NCBI RefSeq assembly: GCF_026015985.1
Contig: NZ_CP110389.1
Span: forward strand, 4,806,001-4,870,000
Source of the DNA: Rhodopseudomonas sp. P2A-2r
Lineage (GTDB): Bacteria > Pseudomonadota > Alphaproteobacteria > Rhizobiales > Xanthobacteraceae
Reading direction: 5' to 3'
Length of the DNA stretch: 64,000 nt
The notes beneath the pieces are model-generated. The model saw only the letters and a program-made list of their open reading frames with translations, was not told the origin of the DNA and did no database searches. Shown here piece after piece: positions 35,431 to 44,149 of the stretch. Position numbers and translations under genes: made by a program. Each line of letters opens with the position of its first letter. Position 1 is the first letter of the stretch.

Positions 35431-36204
35431 ATGGCCGAAAAAGACGAGATCGTGCGACCGGGTGCGCCCGCACTGGAGAAGGGCCTCGATCTTATCGAGG
35501 CTCTTGCCGCCGAGTCCCGCGGATTGAGCCAGAAACAGATTGCGGAGCGGGTGGGCCGATCCGTCGGCGAGATTTTCAGGATGCTCAGCGTTCTCGAAGA
35601 GCGCGGTTATGTCTCGCGCGATCCCGTCACCGCGGAATATACCCTGACACTGCAGTTGTTCCGGATCGCCGCGCAGTTTCCTCCGACAAAACGTCTGCAG
35701 CAGGCAGCCCTTCCGGTGATGGAAACGCTCACGTCCCAGACCGGGCTATCGTGCCACATGGCCGTGCTGAGCAGCCACCAGTTCATGGTCATCGCGCAGA
35801 TGGACCCCGAGTGGCAGATGGGCTGGTCGGTGAGGCTGGGAGCCGTTTTTCCGCTGACGCAGGAGTATGCATCGGCCAAGGTTTTGGCGGCTTTCCAGCA
35901 TGAGGGCCGCCGCAGAGAATTGGCCGAGGTGATAGCAAAACACGACGGCTCACCCATCAAGGGCGTCGTGGCCGAACTGGCAAAAGTTGTCACGCGCGGT
36001 GGCGACTTTCCGCAGGAAGGACTTGGTCCGCGGCTTCGCGCATTCAGTTGCCCGGTGCTCGAAGCGTCGGGCCGCGCTGTAGCGGCCTTGACGGTCCCTT
36101 TGTTGCGGCAAGAGAAAATTCAGGCGAGCGAGTCCGAGAGCATCAAGCAGCATCTGCTGACCGCCGCCGGACAGATCTCCGAAAAGATCGGCGCCGGCGG
36201 CTGA
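35431..36204 (+). CDS. IclR-family transcriptional regulator
   Basis: 257 residues. N-terminal winged helix: LEKGLDLIEALAAESRGLSQ, then KQIAERVGRSVGEIFRMLSV. The C-terminal effector domain includes SCHMAVLSSHQFMVIAQMDP. It is the last gene of the four-gene unit at 32.5-36.2 kb and probably binds the palindrome at 32301-32316. I chose ATG 35431; a TTG 15 bases earlier is in frame. Confidence 0.86.
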   Translation: MAEKDEIVRPGAPALEKGLDLIEALAAESRGLSQKQIAERVGRSVGEIFRMLSVLEERGYVSRDPVTAEYTLTLQLFRIAAQFPPTKRLQQAALPVMETLTSQTGLSCHMAVLSSHQFMVIAQMDPEWQMGWSVRLGAVFPLTQEYASAKVLAAFQHEGRRRELAEVIAKHDGSPIKGVVAELAKVVTRGGDFPQEGLGPRLRAFSCPVLEASGRAVAALTVPLLRQEKIQASESESIKQHLLTAAGQISEKIGAGG

Positions 36205-36251
36205 GGCTTCGGCGGGCGTCCTGTTCGTCGCATCATGAGCCCTGCTCGCAC

Positions 36252-39200
36252 TCAGTGATGCCCCACCGGCGCGCTGGCCACCACATGATCCACCGTGGCC
36301 TCGCCGTGCTGGGTCAGCGGACGGTTGCCGGCCAGCGCGCGCAGCAGCACGTAGAACATCGGCGTGAAAAAGATGCCGAAGGCGGTGACGCCGATCATGC
36401 CGGAGAACACCGCGACGCCCATGGCGTGGCGCATCTCGGAGCCGGCGCCGGTGGAGATCACCAGCGGCACCACGCCCATGATGAAGGCCAGCGAGGTCAT
36501 CAGGATCGGCCGCAGCCTGAGACGGCTGGCCTCGATGGCCGCCTGGATCGGCGTGCGCCCGCCGAATTCAAGCTCGCGCGCAAACTCGACGATCAGGATG
36601 GCATTCTTCGCCGACAGGCCCACCAGCACGATCAAACCGATCTGGGTGAAGACGTTGTTGTCGCCCTTGGTGATCCAGACACCGAACATCGCCGCCAGCA
36701 ATCCCATCGGCACGATCATGATGATCGACAGCGGCAGCGTCAGGCTCTCATACTGCGCGGCGAGCACCAGGAACACCAGCAGCAGCGCCACCGGGAACAC
36801 AACGAAGGACGAATTGCCGGCGATGATCTCCTGATAGGTCAGTTCGGTCCATTCATAGCCGATGCCCTTCGGGAAGGTCTCGGCGGCGACGCGGGCAATG
36901 GCAGCCTGCGCCTGACCGGTGGAATAGCCCGGCGCGGCGCCGCCGTTGAGATCGGCGGTGAGGAAGCCATTGTAGCGCATGGCGCGCTCCGGCCCCGAGC
37001 TCTCTTTGATCTTCAGCAGCGTCGACAGCGGCACCATTTCGTTGGTGTCGGAGCGCACCTTGAGCAGGCCGACATCATCGGCGCGGGCGCGATATTTTGC
37101 GTCCGCCTGCACCCGCACCGAATAGGTGCGGCCGAACTTGTTGAAGTCGTTGACGTACAACGACCCCAGATAGATCTGCATGGTCTCGAACACCGAGGTG
37201 ACGGGCACGCTCAGCTGCCGCGCCTTGGTGCGGTCGATGTCCGCATAGAGCTGCGGCACGTTGACCTGATAGGAGGTGAACAGCCCGGCCAGCTCCTTCT
37301 GCTGCGAGGCCTTGGCGACAAATGCCTTGGTCGCCTCGGACAATGCTTCGTAGCCGAGACCGGCGCGATCCTCGATCTGCAGCTTGAAGCCGCCGATGGT
37401 GCCGAGGCCGGACACCGGTGGCGGCGGGAACATGGCGATGAAGGCGTCCTGGATACCGGCGAACTTGCCGTTCAGCGTCATGGCGATGGCCGCGCCGGAC
37501 AGCGACTTGTCCTTGCGCTCCTCGAACGGCTTCAGCGACACGAACACGATTCCCGAATTGGACGAGTTGGTGAAGCCGTTGATCGACAGGCCGGGAAACT
37601 GGATCGCGTCCTCGACGCCCGGCGTCTTCAGCGCGATCTCGCCCATGCGGCGGATCACCTCTTCGGTGCGGTCCAGCGTCGCGCCGTCGGGCAGCTGCGC
37701 GAAACCGACCAGGTACTGCTTGTCCTGACCGGGCACGAAGCCGCCGGGCACTGCCTTGAACAGCAACGCGGTGACGCCGATCAACGCGATATAGCCGACC
37801 ATGACAATGCCGCGGCGCGAGATCACACGGCCGACACCGCCGCTATAGGCATTCGAGCTCCAGGTGAAGGCGCGATTGAAGCGCGCGAAGAAGCCGCCGA
37901 GCACCCAGTCCATGCCGCGGGTCAACGCGTCCTTTGGCGCGTCATGGCCCTTCAGCAGCAGCGCCGCCAGCGCCGGCGACAGGGTCAGCGAGTTGAAGGC
38001 AGAGATCACCGTGGAGATCGCCACCGTCAGCGCGAACTGCTTATAGAACTGCCCGGTCAGGCCGGTGATAAAGGCCAGCGGCACGAACACTGCCACCAGC
38101 ACCAGGGCGATGGCGATGATCGGACCGGTGACCTCGCGCATCGCCTGATAGGCGGCGTCCTTCGGCGACAGGCCCTTCTCGATGTTGCGCTCGACATTCT
38201 CGACCACGACGATGGCGTCGTCGACCACGATGCCGATCGCCAGCACCAGTCCGAACAGGGTCAGTGCGTTGATGGAGAAGCCGAACACATGCATCACCGC
38301 GAAGGTGCCGACGATGGACACCGGCACCGCGATCAGCGGGATGATCGACGCGCGCCAGGTCTGCAGGAACAGGATCACCACCAGCACCACCAGCGCGACG
38401 GCTTCCAGCAGGGTGTGGATCACCGCCTCGATGGAGGCGCGGACGAACTGCGTGGGATCGTAGACGATGCTGTAGTCCATGCCATCGGGCATGTTCTGCT
38501 TCAGCTCGGCCATGGTCTTGCGGACGTTGTCGGAGATCTGGATGGCGTTGGAGCCCGGCGACTGGAAGATCGGAACCGCGACGGCCGACTTGTTGTTCAG
38601 CAGCGAGCGCAATGAATAATCGGCAGCGCCGAGTTCGATGCGCGCGATATCGCGCAGCCGCGTCACTTCGCCGTTGCTGCCGTTCTTGACGATGATGTCG
38701 CCGAATTCTTCCTCGGTTTGCAGCCGGCCCTGGGCATTAATCGAGAGCTGCAGGTCGAGGCCGGCTTCGCTCGGCGACGCGCCGACCACGCCGGCTGCCG
38801 CCTGAACGTTCTGCGCGCGGATTTCCTTGACCACGTCCGATGGCGACAGGCCGCGCTCGGCGACCTTCTGCGGATCGAGCCAGACCCGCATGGAATAGTC
38901 GCCGGAGCCGAACAACTGCACCTGGCCGACGCCCTCGATCCGCGCCAGCCGGTCCTTGACGTTGAGCACCGCGTAGTTACGCAGATAGGTCATGTCGTAG
39001 CGGTCGTTGGGCGACAGCAGATGCACGACCATGGTGAGATCGGGCGCGCTCTTGATGGTGGTCACGCCCAAAGTGCGGACCTCCTGCGGCAGCCGCGGCT
39101 CGGCCTGCGACACCCGGTTCTGCACCAGCTGCTGCGCCTTGTCGGGATCGGTGCCGAGGCGGAAGGTGACGTTGAGCGTCATCAAGCCGTCGGTGGTCGC

Positions 39201-39449
39201 TTGGCTGCTCATATAGAGCATGCCCTCGACGCCGTTGATCTGCTCCTCGATCGGCGTCGCCACCGTTTCGGCGATCACCTTGGGATTGGCGCCGGGATAG
39301 GTCGCGCGCACCACCACCGTCGGCGGCGCCACTTCCGGATATTCCGAGATCGGCAGCACCGGCAGCGACAGCAGGCCGGCGAGGAAGATGACGGTCGACA
39401 GCACGCCCGCGAAGATCGGCCGGTCGATGAAGAATTTTGAGAAATTCAT
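36252..39449 (-). CDS. RND multidrug efflux transporter (AcrB/MexB type)
   Basis: 1065 residues, the normal size for the HAE1 family. The N-terminus FSKFFIDRPIFAGVLSTVIF and the proton-relay Asp pair in LAIGIVVDDAIVVVENVERN (about residue 407) are intact. Two large periplasmic loops separate 12 membrane segments. It expels drugs or other hydrophobic compounds with the adaptor encoded upstream. No outer-membrane channel gene is present, so a TolC-like partner must be elsewhere. Confidence 0.93.
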   Translation of the reverse strand: MNFSKFFIDRPIFAGVLSTVIFLAGLLSLPVLPISEYPEVAPPTVVVRATYPGANPKVIAETVATPIEEQINGVEGMLYMSSQATTDGLMTLNVTFRLGTDPDKAQQLVQNRVSQAEPRLPQEVRTLGVTTIKSAPDLTMVVHLLSPNDRYDMTYLRNYAVLNVKDRLARIEGVGQVQLFGSGDYSMRVWLDPQKVAERGLSPSDVVKEIRAQNVQAAAGVVGASPSEAGLDLQLSINAQGRLQTEEEFGDIIVKNGSNGEVTRLRDIARIELGAADYSLRSLLNNKSAVAVPIFQSPGSNAIQISDNVRKTMAELKQNMPDGMDYSIVYDPTQFVRASIEAVIHTLLEAVALVVLVVILFLQTWRASIIPLIAVPVSIVGTFAVMHVFGFSINALTLFGLVLAIGIVVDDAIVVVENVERNIEKGLSPKDAAYQAMREVTGPIIAIALVLVAVFVPLAFITGLTGQFYKQFALTVAISTVISAFNSLTLSPALAALLLKGHDAPKDALTRGMDWVLGGFFARFNRAFTWSSNAYSGGVGRVISRRGIVMVGYIALIGVTALLFKAVPGGFVPGQDKQYLVGFAQLPDGATLDRTEEVIRRMGEIALKTPGVEDAIQFPGLSINGFTNSSNSGIVFVSLKPFEERKDKSLSGAAIAMTLNGKFAGIQDAFIAMFPPPPVSGLGTIGGFKLQIEDRAGLGYEALSEATKAFVAKASQQKELAGLFTSYQVNVPQLYADIDRTKARQLSVPVTSVFETMQIYLGSLYVNDFNKFGRTYSVRVQADAKYRARADDVGLLKVRSDTNEMVPLSTLLKIKESSGPERAMRYNGFLTADLNGGAAPGYSTGQAQAAIARVAAETFPKGIGYEWTELTYQEIIAGNSSFVVFPVALLLVFLVLAAQYESLTLPLSIIMIVPMGLLAAMFGVWITKGDNNVFTQIGLIVLVGLSAKNAILIVEFARELEFGGRTPIQAAIEASRLRLRPILMTSLAFIMGVVPLVISTGAGSEMRHAMGVAVFSGMIGVTAFGIFFTPMFYVLLRALAGNRPLTQHGEATVDHVVASAPVGHH

Positions 39450-39529
39450 GGCGATTTCTTTTCAGAAGCAGCGCTTACAAGCGCAATGGGGCGGCGTGGT
39501 TGTCAGTTCGCCCCGCCGGGAGCTTTCTT

Positions 39530-39700
39530 CACCCTCCCCCGGAGGGGAGGGTCGAGCGCGCCGTCAGGCGCGATCGGGGTGGGGTGACGGTGGTGCAGTT
39601 GGTTGCAGTGGTGCGTCAGTCGGGGGCGCTGTCACCCCACCCCGGTGCCCATCATGCTTCGCATGCCGGGCACCGACCCTCCCCATCCAGGGAGGGTGAA
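39530..39700. repeat. GC-rich palindromic repeat between the pump genes
   Basis: CACCCTCCCC-CGGA-GGGGAGGGT opens it. The arms GGGGTGGGGTGAC / GTCACCCCACCCC lie inside, and GACCCTCCCCATCCAGGGAGGGTG closes it. It sits in the 257-base gap between the adaptor and pump genes and could set their relative expression. Confidence 0.75.
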
Positions 39701-39706
39701 AACGCG

Positions 39707-40918
39707 CTAGCGCGCCGCGACGTTGGTCGCCGCCTGGGCATAGGCGGCGTCCATCGCCACCATCTCGGGCTTGATGGTGGCGCCCGGCCGAACGCGCTGC
39801 AGGCCGTTGACGACGATGCGTTCGCCCGCCTTGAGTCCGCCGGTGACGATGCGCAAGCCGTCGACGGAAACGCCGAGCGTGACTTCGCGATACTCCGCCT
39901 TGTCCTTGTCGCCGACCACCATGACGTATTTCTTGTTCTGGTCGGTGCCGACCGCGCGCTCGCTGATCAGCAGCGTCCGCTCGGGCTTCGGCTGGCCCAT
40001 CAGCAGCCGCACGAACTGGCCGGGCATGAGACCGCCATCGGCATTGTCGAACTCCGCGCGCACCCGTACCGTGCCGCTCTTCGCGTCGACCTGGTTGTCG
40101 ATGAACTGCATCCTGCCCTTGTAGGGCGTGCCGGTGGAGACGCCGGTGGTCATCTGCACCGGGATGCGGTCGATCTCCGCCGGAGTCTTCTCGTCGACGA
40201 GGGTCTTCAGGGCGCGGGTCACCACCTGCTCGTCGGCGTTGAAGCTGGCATAGATCGGATTGACCGAGACCAGAGTGGTCAGGAGCGGCGCACCGGGACC
40301 GGCGGCGATCAGATTGCCGACGGTGATCTCCACCTTGCCGACGCGGCCGGAGACGGGCGCGCGGACTTCGGTGTAGCTGAGATTGAGCTGCGCGGTCTTC
40401 AGCGCCGCCTCGGTGGCCTTGAGGTTGGCTTCGGCCTCGCGGAATGCATTCACGCGGCTGTCGAGGTCGCGCTGCGTGATGCTGGAGCTGGTGAGCTGCT
40501 GACCGCGATCGAAATCGGCCTTGGTCAGGATCAGCCGCGCCCGCGCCGCCGACACCTGGCCCTGCGCGCGATCGACTTCCGCCGCATAAAGCGACGGGTC
40601 GATCAGCACCAGCAGGTCACCCTTCTTCACCAGCGCGCCCTCGCGAAAATGGATCTCCTGAACCGCGCCGGCGACCCGGGAACGGATCTCGACGCGTTCG
40701 ACCGCCTCCAGCCGGCCGGAAAATTCGTCGAACGGCGCAGTTTCGCGCGGCGTCACCACGGCCACCGAGGCCTGCACCGCCGGCGGCACCGCAGCGACTG
40801 CCTCCGCCTGGGCGGCGTAGCTGGACAGGTTCATCAGCGCTGCGCCGCCGCCGATTGCGGTGGCCCCAACCACGATTCCCACACCCAAAGCGACATTCCG
40901 AAGCAGATTGTTGGTCAT
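39707..40918 (-). CDS. RND efflux periplasmic adaptor protein (AcrA/MexA type)
   Basis: 403 residues. The N-terminal membrane anchor has no lipobox Cys. Lipoyl half-motifs are GRLEAVERVEIRSRVAGAVQ and VRAPVSGRVGKVEITVGNLI, separated by a coiled-coil hairpin (about residues 105-165). The beta-barrel and membrane-proximal parts follow. It couples the pump to an outer-membrane channel. The start ATG 40918 (MTNNLLRNVALG) lies opposite the TetR gene. Confidence 0.9.
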   Translation of the reverse strand: MTNNLLRNVALGVGIVVGATAIGGGAALMNLSSYAAQAEAVAAVPPAVQASVAVVTPRETAPFDEFSGRLEAVERVEIRSRVAGAVQEIHFREGALVKKGDLLVLIDPSLYAAEVDRAQGQVSAARARLILTKADFDRGQQLTSSSITQRDLDSRVNAFREAEANLKATEAALKTAQLNLSYTEVRAPVSGRVGKVEITVGNLIAAGPGAPLLTTLVSVNPIYASFNADEQVVTRALKTLVDEKTPAEIDRIPVQMTTGVSTGTPYKGRMQFIDNQVDAKSGTVRVRAEFDNADGGLMPGQFVRLLMGQPKPERTLLISERAVGTDQNKKYVMVVGDKDKAEYREVTLGVSVDGLRIVTGGLKAGERIVVNGLQRVRPGATIKPEMVAMDAAYAQAATNVAAR

Positions 40919-40939
40919 AGCGAACCCCGTTCGTCTCGC

Positions 40940-40956
40940 GGAACTTGATAAGTTCC
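40940..40956. promoter_or_regulatory. Candidate TetR operator
   Basis: GGAACTT-GAT-AAGTTCC is a perfect 7-3-7 palindrome 22 bases upstream of the adaptor gene, in the region shared with the divergent tetR. A second, weaker inverted repeat (ATAG/CTAT) is near 41045. This is the usual arrangement for a local repressor that controls pump and itself. Confidence 0.55.
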
Positions 40957-41116
40957 ATAAATTCAATAGCTTGGATGCGACGATCGCCGCTTTCGGTTGC
41001 TGCAGCGCAAGCGCTGCATCGCACACATCCGTAACGTTCGGTATAGATGGACTATCGACATCCGGTGTCAAGGGACTTATCTAACGAAAGGTACGAAACT
41101 CAGGAGGCATGCCGTC

Positions 41117-41707
41117 ATGGCCATCATGGGCCGCCCGCGCGAATTCGATTGCGAGAAGGTGCTCGACCTCGCGCTGCAGGTTTTCTGGCGCAAGGGCTAC
41201 GAGGGCGCGTCGATGGCCGACCTGACGGAGGCCATGGGGATCACCAAGCCCAGTCTTTACGCGGCCTTCGGCAACAAGGAAGAATTGTTCCGCAAGGCGC
41301 TCGACCGCTATGTCGATGGCCCCGGAGGCTATTTTCAAGCCGCGCTGCTGAAGCCGACCGCGCAGGAAGTTGTGTCCAGCCTGCTCTACGATTCGGCTGA
41401 CGCCCTGACCAATCCCGACACGCCGGGCTGCCTTGCGGTGCAGGGCGCGCTGAGCTGCGGCGAGGCCGCGCAAACCATCAAGCAGGAGCTGATGGCGCGA
41501 CGCGCTGCCGGCGAAGCCGATCTGCGCCAGCGCTTCGAGCGTGCGATCGCCGAAGGCGATCTGCCGGCGGACGCGGATGCCGCAGATCTGGCCTGCTATA
41601 TCTCGGCGGTCATGCAGGGCATGGCGGTACAGGCCGCCGGAGGCGCCGGGCGCGACAAGCTGCGCAAGATCGCAGACCTCGCGCTGCGCAACTGGCCGCC
41701 GCTGTAG
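41117..41707 (+). CDS. TetR-family transcriptional regulator
   Basis: 196 residues. Helix-turn-helix: GASMADLTEAMGITKPSLYA, then FGNKEELFRKALDRYV. The C-terminal ligand domain contains NPDTPGCLAVQGALSCGEAA, as in TetR_C_16-like regulators. It is divergent from the RND adaptor gene and probably represses the pump. ATG 41117 follows AGGAGG. Confidence 0.88.
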   Translation: MAIMGRPREFDCEKVLDLALQVFWRKGYEGASMADLTEAMGITKPSLYAAFGNKEELFRKALDRYVDGPGGYFQAALLKPTAQEVVSSLLYDSADALTNPDTPGCLAVQGALSCGEAAQTIKQELMARRAAGEADLRQRFERAIAEGDLPADADAADLACYISAVMQGMAVQAAGGAGRDKLRKIADLALRNWPPL

Positions 41708-41793
41708 CCGCACGAATACGCGCCGCGCCGGCTAACGCCGCCGCATCATTCATGGCATACAGGGCGCCCGTTCGCGTTCAGGATGTCGCTCAC

Positions 41794-43089
41794 ATGCCCG
41801 CCCCCAAGCCGCCTGCCTTCGAGACCCTGAGCCTGCATGCCGGCCAGCGACCGGATCCTCTGACCGGCGCACGCGCGGTGCCGATCTATCAGACCACCTC
41901 GTATGTGTTCCAGGATTCAGATCACGCCGCGGCACTGTTCAATCTCGAGCGCGCCGGGCACATCTACACCCGCATCTCCAATCCCACGACCGCGGTGCTC
42001 GAGGAGCGTCTCGCTGCGCTGGAAGGCGGCGTCGGCGCGGTGTGCACCGCGTGCGGCATGGCGGCGCTGCATCTGGCCATCGCCACTCTGCTCGGCGCCG
42101 GCGACCACATCGTCGCCTCCTCCTCGCTCTATGGCGGCACCATCAACCTGCTGGCGCACACGCTGCCGCGCTTCGGCATCACCACCACCTTCGTCAGGCC
42201 GCGCGACCTCGATGGCTTTCGCAGCAGCATCCAGCCGAACACGCGGCTGGTGATCGGCGAGACCATCGGCAATCCCGGCCTTGAGGTGCTGGACATTCCG
42301 GCGGTTGCCGCCATCGCCCATGACGCCAAGATCCCGCTGCTGATCGACAACACCTTTGCCACGCCCTATCTCAGCCGGCCGATCGAACTCGGCGCCGACA
42401 TCGTGATGAACTCCGCCACCAAATGGATCGGCGGTCACGGCATCGCCATCGGCGGCGTGGTGGTCGATGGCGGCCGTTTCGACTGGCGCGGCTCCGGAAA
42501 GTTTCCGGTGCTGACCGAACCCTATGCCGGCTATCACGGCATCGTCTTTGACGAGCAGTTCGGTCCCGCCGCCTTCATCATGCGGGCGCGCACCGAAGGT
42601 CTTCGCGATTTTGGCGCGTGCCTGTCGCCCACCAATGCGTTTCAGCTATTGCAGGGCGTCGAGACACTCGGCATCCGCATGGAACGCCACATGGCCAACA
42701 CCCATGCAGTCCTGGCCTTTCTCACCGCGAGCAAGGCTGTGGACTGGGTGCTGCACCCGTCGCTCGACAACCATCCGGATCACCAACTCGCAAAAAAGCT
42801 GCTTCCCAACGGCGCCGGCTCGATCATCTCCTTCGGCATCAAGGGCGGTCGCACCGCGGGCCGCAAATTCATCGAGGCGCTGAAACTGGTCAGTCACCTC
42901 GCCAATGTCGGCGACGCGAAGACGCTGGTCATCCATCCGGCCAGCACGACGCACCAGCAGATGGATGCCGAACAGCTCAAGGCATCGGGCATCGGCGAGG
43001 AACTGATCCGGCTGTCTGTCGGCATCGAGGCCTCGCAAGACATCATCGACGATCTCGGCCAGGCGCTGCGCGCCTCGCAGAAGGCCTGA
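41794..43089 (+). CDS. metY: O-acetylhomoserine aminocarboxypropyltransferase (sulfhydrylase)
   Basis: 431 residues, a Cys/Met-metabolism PLP enzyme. The PLP lysine is in NSATKWIGGHG; ETLSLHAGQRPDPLTGARAV and YTRISNPTTAVLEERLAALE are typical. The insertion FDWRGSGKFPVLTEPYAGYH marks the longer MetY type. It makes homocysteine from O-acetylhomoserine and sulfide. ATG 41794 (MPAPKPPAFETL) follows CAGGATG. The alpha/beta hydrolase starts 3 bases after its stop. Confidence 0.9.
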   Translation: MPAPKPPAFETLSLHAGQRPDPLTGARAVPIYQTTSYVFQDSDHAAALFNLERAGHIYTRISNPTTAVLEERLAALEGGVGAVCTACGMAALHLAIATLLGAGDHIVASSSLYGGTINLLAHTLPRFGITTTFVRPRDLDGFRSSIQPNTRLVIGETIGNPGLEVLDIPAVAAIAHDAKIPLLIDNTFATPYLSRPIELGADIVMNSATKWIGGHGIAIGGVVVDGGRFDWRGSGKFPVLTEPYAGYHGIVFDEQFGPAAFIMRARTEGLRDFGACLSPTNAFQLLQGVETLGIRMERHMANTHAVLAFLTASKAVDWVLHPSLDNHPDHQLAKKLLPNGAGSIISFGIKGGRTAGRKFIEALKLVSHLANVGDAKTLVIHPASTTHQQMDAEQLKASGIGEELIRLSVGIEASQDIIDDLGQALRASQKA

Positions 43090-43092
43090 GCC

Positions 43093-43875
43093 ATGCAGAT
43101 CTCCGTCAACGGCTTTGATACCTTCGTCGGCACCGGCGGACGTCGATTCGATCCGGCGTTGCCGGCTGCGGTGATGATCCACGGCGCCGGCTTCGATCAT
43201 TCGACATGGGCGCTGCACGACCGCTGGTTCGCGCATCACGGCTTTTCCGTGCTCGCGCCGGACCTGCCCGGCCATGGCCGGTCGGCGGGCACGGCGCTCA
43301 CGACGATCGCCGATCTCGCCGACTGGACCGCCGCTTTGATCGACGCCGCCGGCGCCACCAGCGCGCGCCTGATCGGCCATTCCATGGGCTCGCTCATCGC
43401 GCTGGAAACCGCGGCGCGGCATCCGCAGAAAATCACCCGGCTCGACCTGATGGGCACCGCGGTCACCATGACGGTCGGTCCCGATCTGCTGAAGGACGCC
43501 GAGGCCAACGACCACGGCGCCATCGACATGGTGTTGATCTGGGGCCTCGGCTATCAGGCCGAACTGGGCGGCAGCCTGGCACCGGGCCTGTGGATGCATG
43601 GCGGCGCGCAACGGGTGCTCGAAGCCGGCAAACCGGGCGTGTTGTTTACCGACCTCACCGCCTGCAACAACTACCAGAACGCCCTGGCCGCAGCCGCCGA
43701 TATCAAGATTCCGGTGACCCTGATCCTCGGCGAGCGCGACATGATGACCCCTGCCAAAGCCGGCAAGGCGCTGGCGGCGGCACTCCCCAATGCCCGCACG
43801 GTGATTCTGGCCGGCGCCGGTCACATGATGATGGTGGAACGGCCCGACGAGGTGCTCGCCGCCTTGCGGGGCTGA
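43093..43875 (+). CDS. Alpha/beta hydrolase
   Basis: 260 residues. Oxyanion region MIHGAGFDHSTWALHD, nucleophile elbow LIGHSMGSLIALE (Ser near 95), Asp in GERDMMTP and His in GAGHMMMVERP complete the triad. The substrate is unknown. It is probably co-transcribed with metY (3-base gap), which may hint at a homoserine-ester or thioester link, but this is only context. Confidence 0.85.
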   Translation: MQISVNGFDTFVGTGGRRFDPALPAAVMIHGAGFDHSTWALHDRWFAHHGFSVLAPDLPGHGRSAGTALTTIADLADWTAALIDAAGATSARLIGHSMGSLIALETAARHPQKITRLDLMGTAVTMTVGPDLLKDAEANDHGAIDMVLIWGLGYQAELGGSLAPGLWMHGGAQRVLEAGKPGVLFTDLTACNNYQNALAAAADIKIPVTLILGERDMMTPAKAGKALAAALPNARTVILAGAGHMMMVERPDEVLAALRG

Positions 43876-43924
43876 GGATACCCGGTTCCGGTTGCACGCT
43901 GCCCCGCGCTGTGCTTCCTGTGGT

Positions 43925-44105
43925 TTGTCATCGGTGCCTCCGCAAGGAGGTGAAACGGGAATGCGGTGCTGGGATTTTCCCCTATTCCGCGGCTGCCCCC
44001 GCAACTGTAAGCGGCCATTTTCGATCCATGAAGCCACTGAACCTGTACGCAGGTTTGGGAAGGCGGATCGAAAGACGACCGCGAGCCAGGAGACCGGCCG
44101 GTGAC
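43925..44105 (+). ncRNA. Cobalamin riboswitch upstream of btuB
   Basis: The conserved elements are in order: GGTGCC (43933), TGAAACGGGAA (43951), GCCCCCGCAACTGTAAGCGG (43994), CCACTG (44034), GGGAAGGCGG (44057) and the B12 box GAGCCAGGAGACC (44083). A perfect hairpin ACGAGTT-TC-AACTCGT (44104-44119) follows and precedes the ribosome-binding site GGAAGGGG of btuB. High adenosylcobalamin should shut off uptake. Confidence 0.95.
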
Positions 44106-44149
44106 GAGTTTCAACTCGTTCGACGGTGGGTCGACGGAAGGGGTTATCG

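Noticed and set aside
36252..39440. Long plus-strand open frames antisense to the RND pump
   Set aside because: High His/Arg/Gln/Asp content is typical of the reverse complement of a GC-rich membrane-protein gene.
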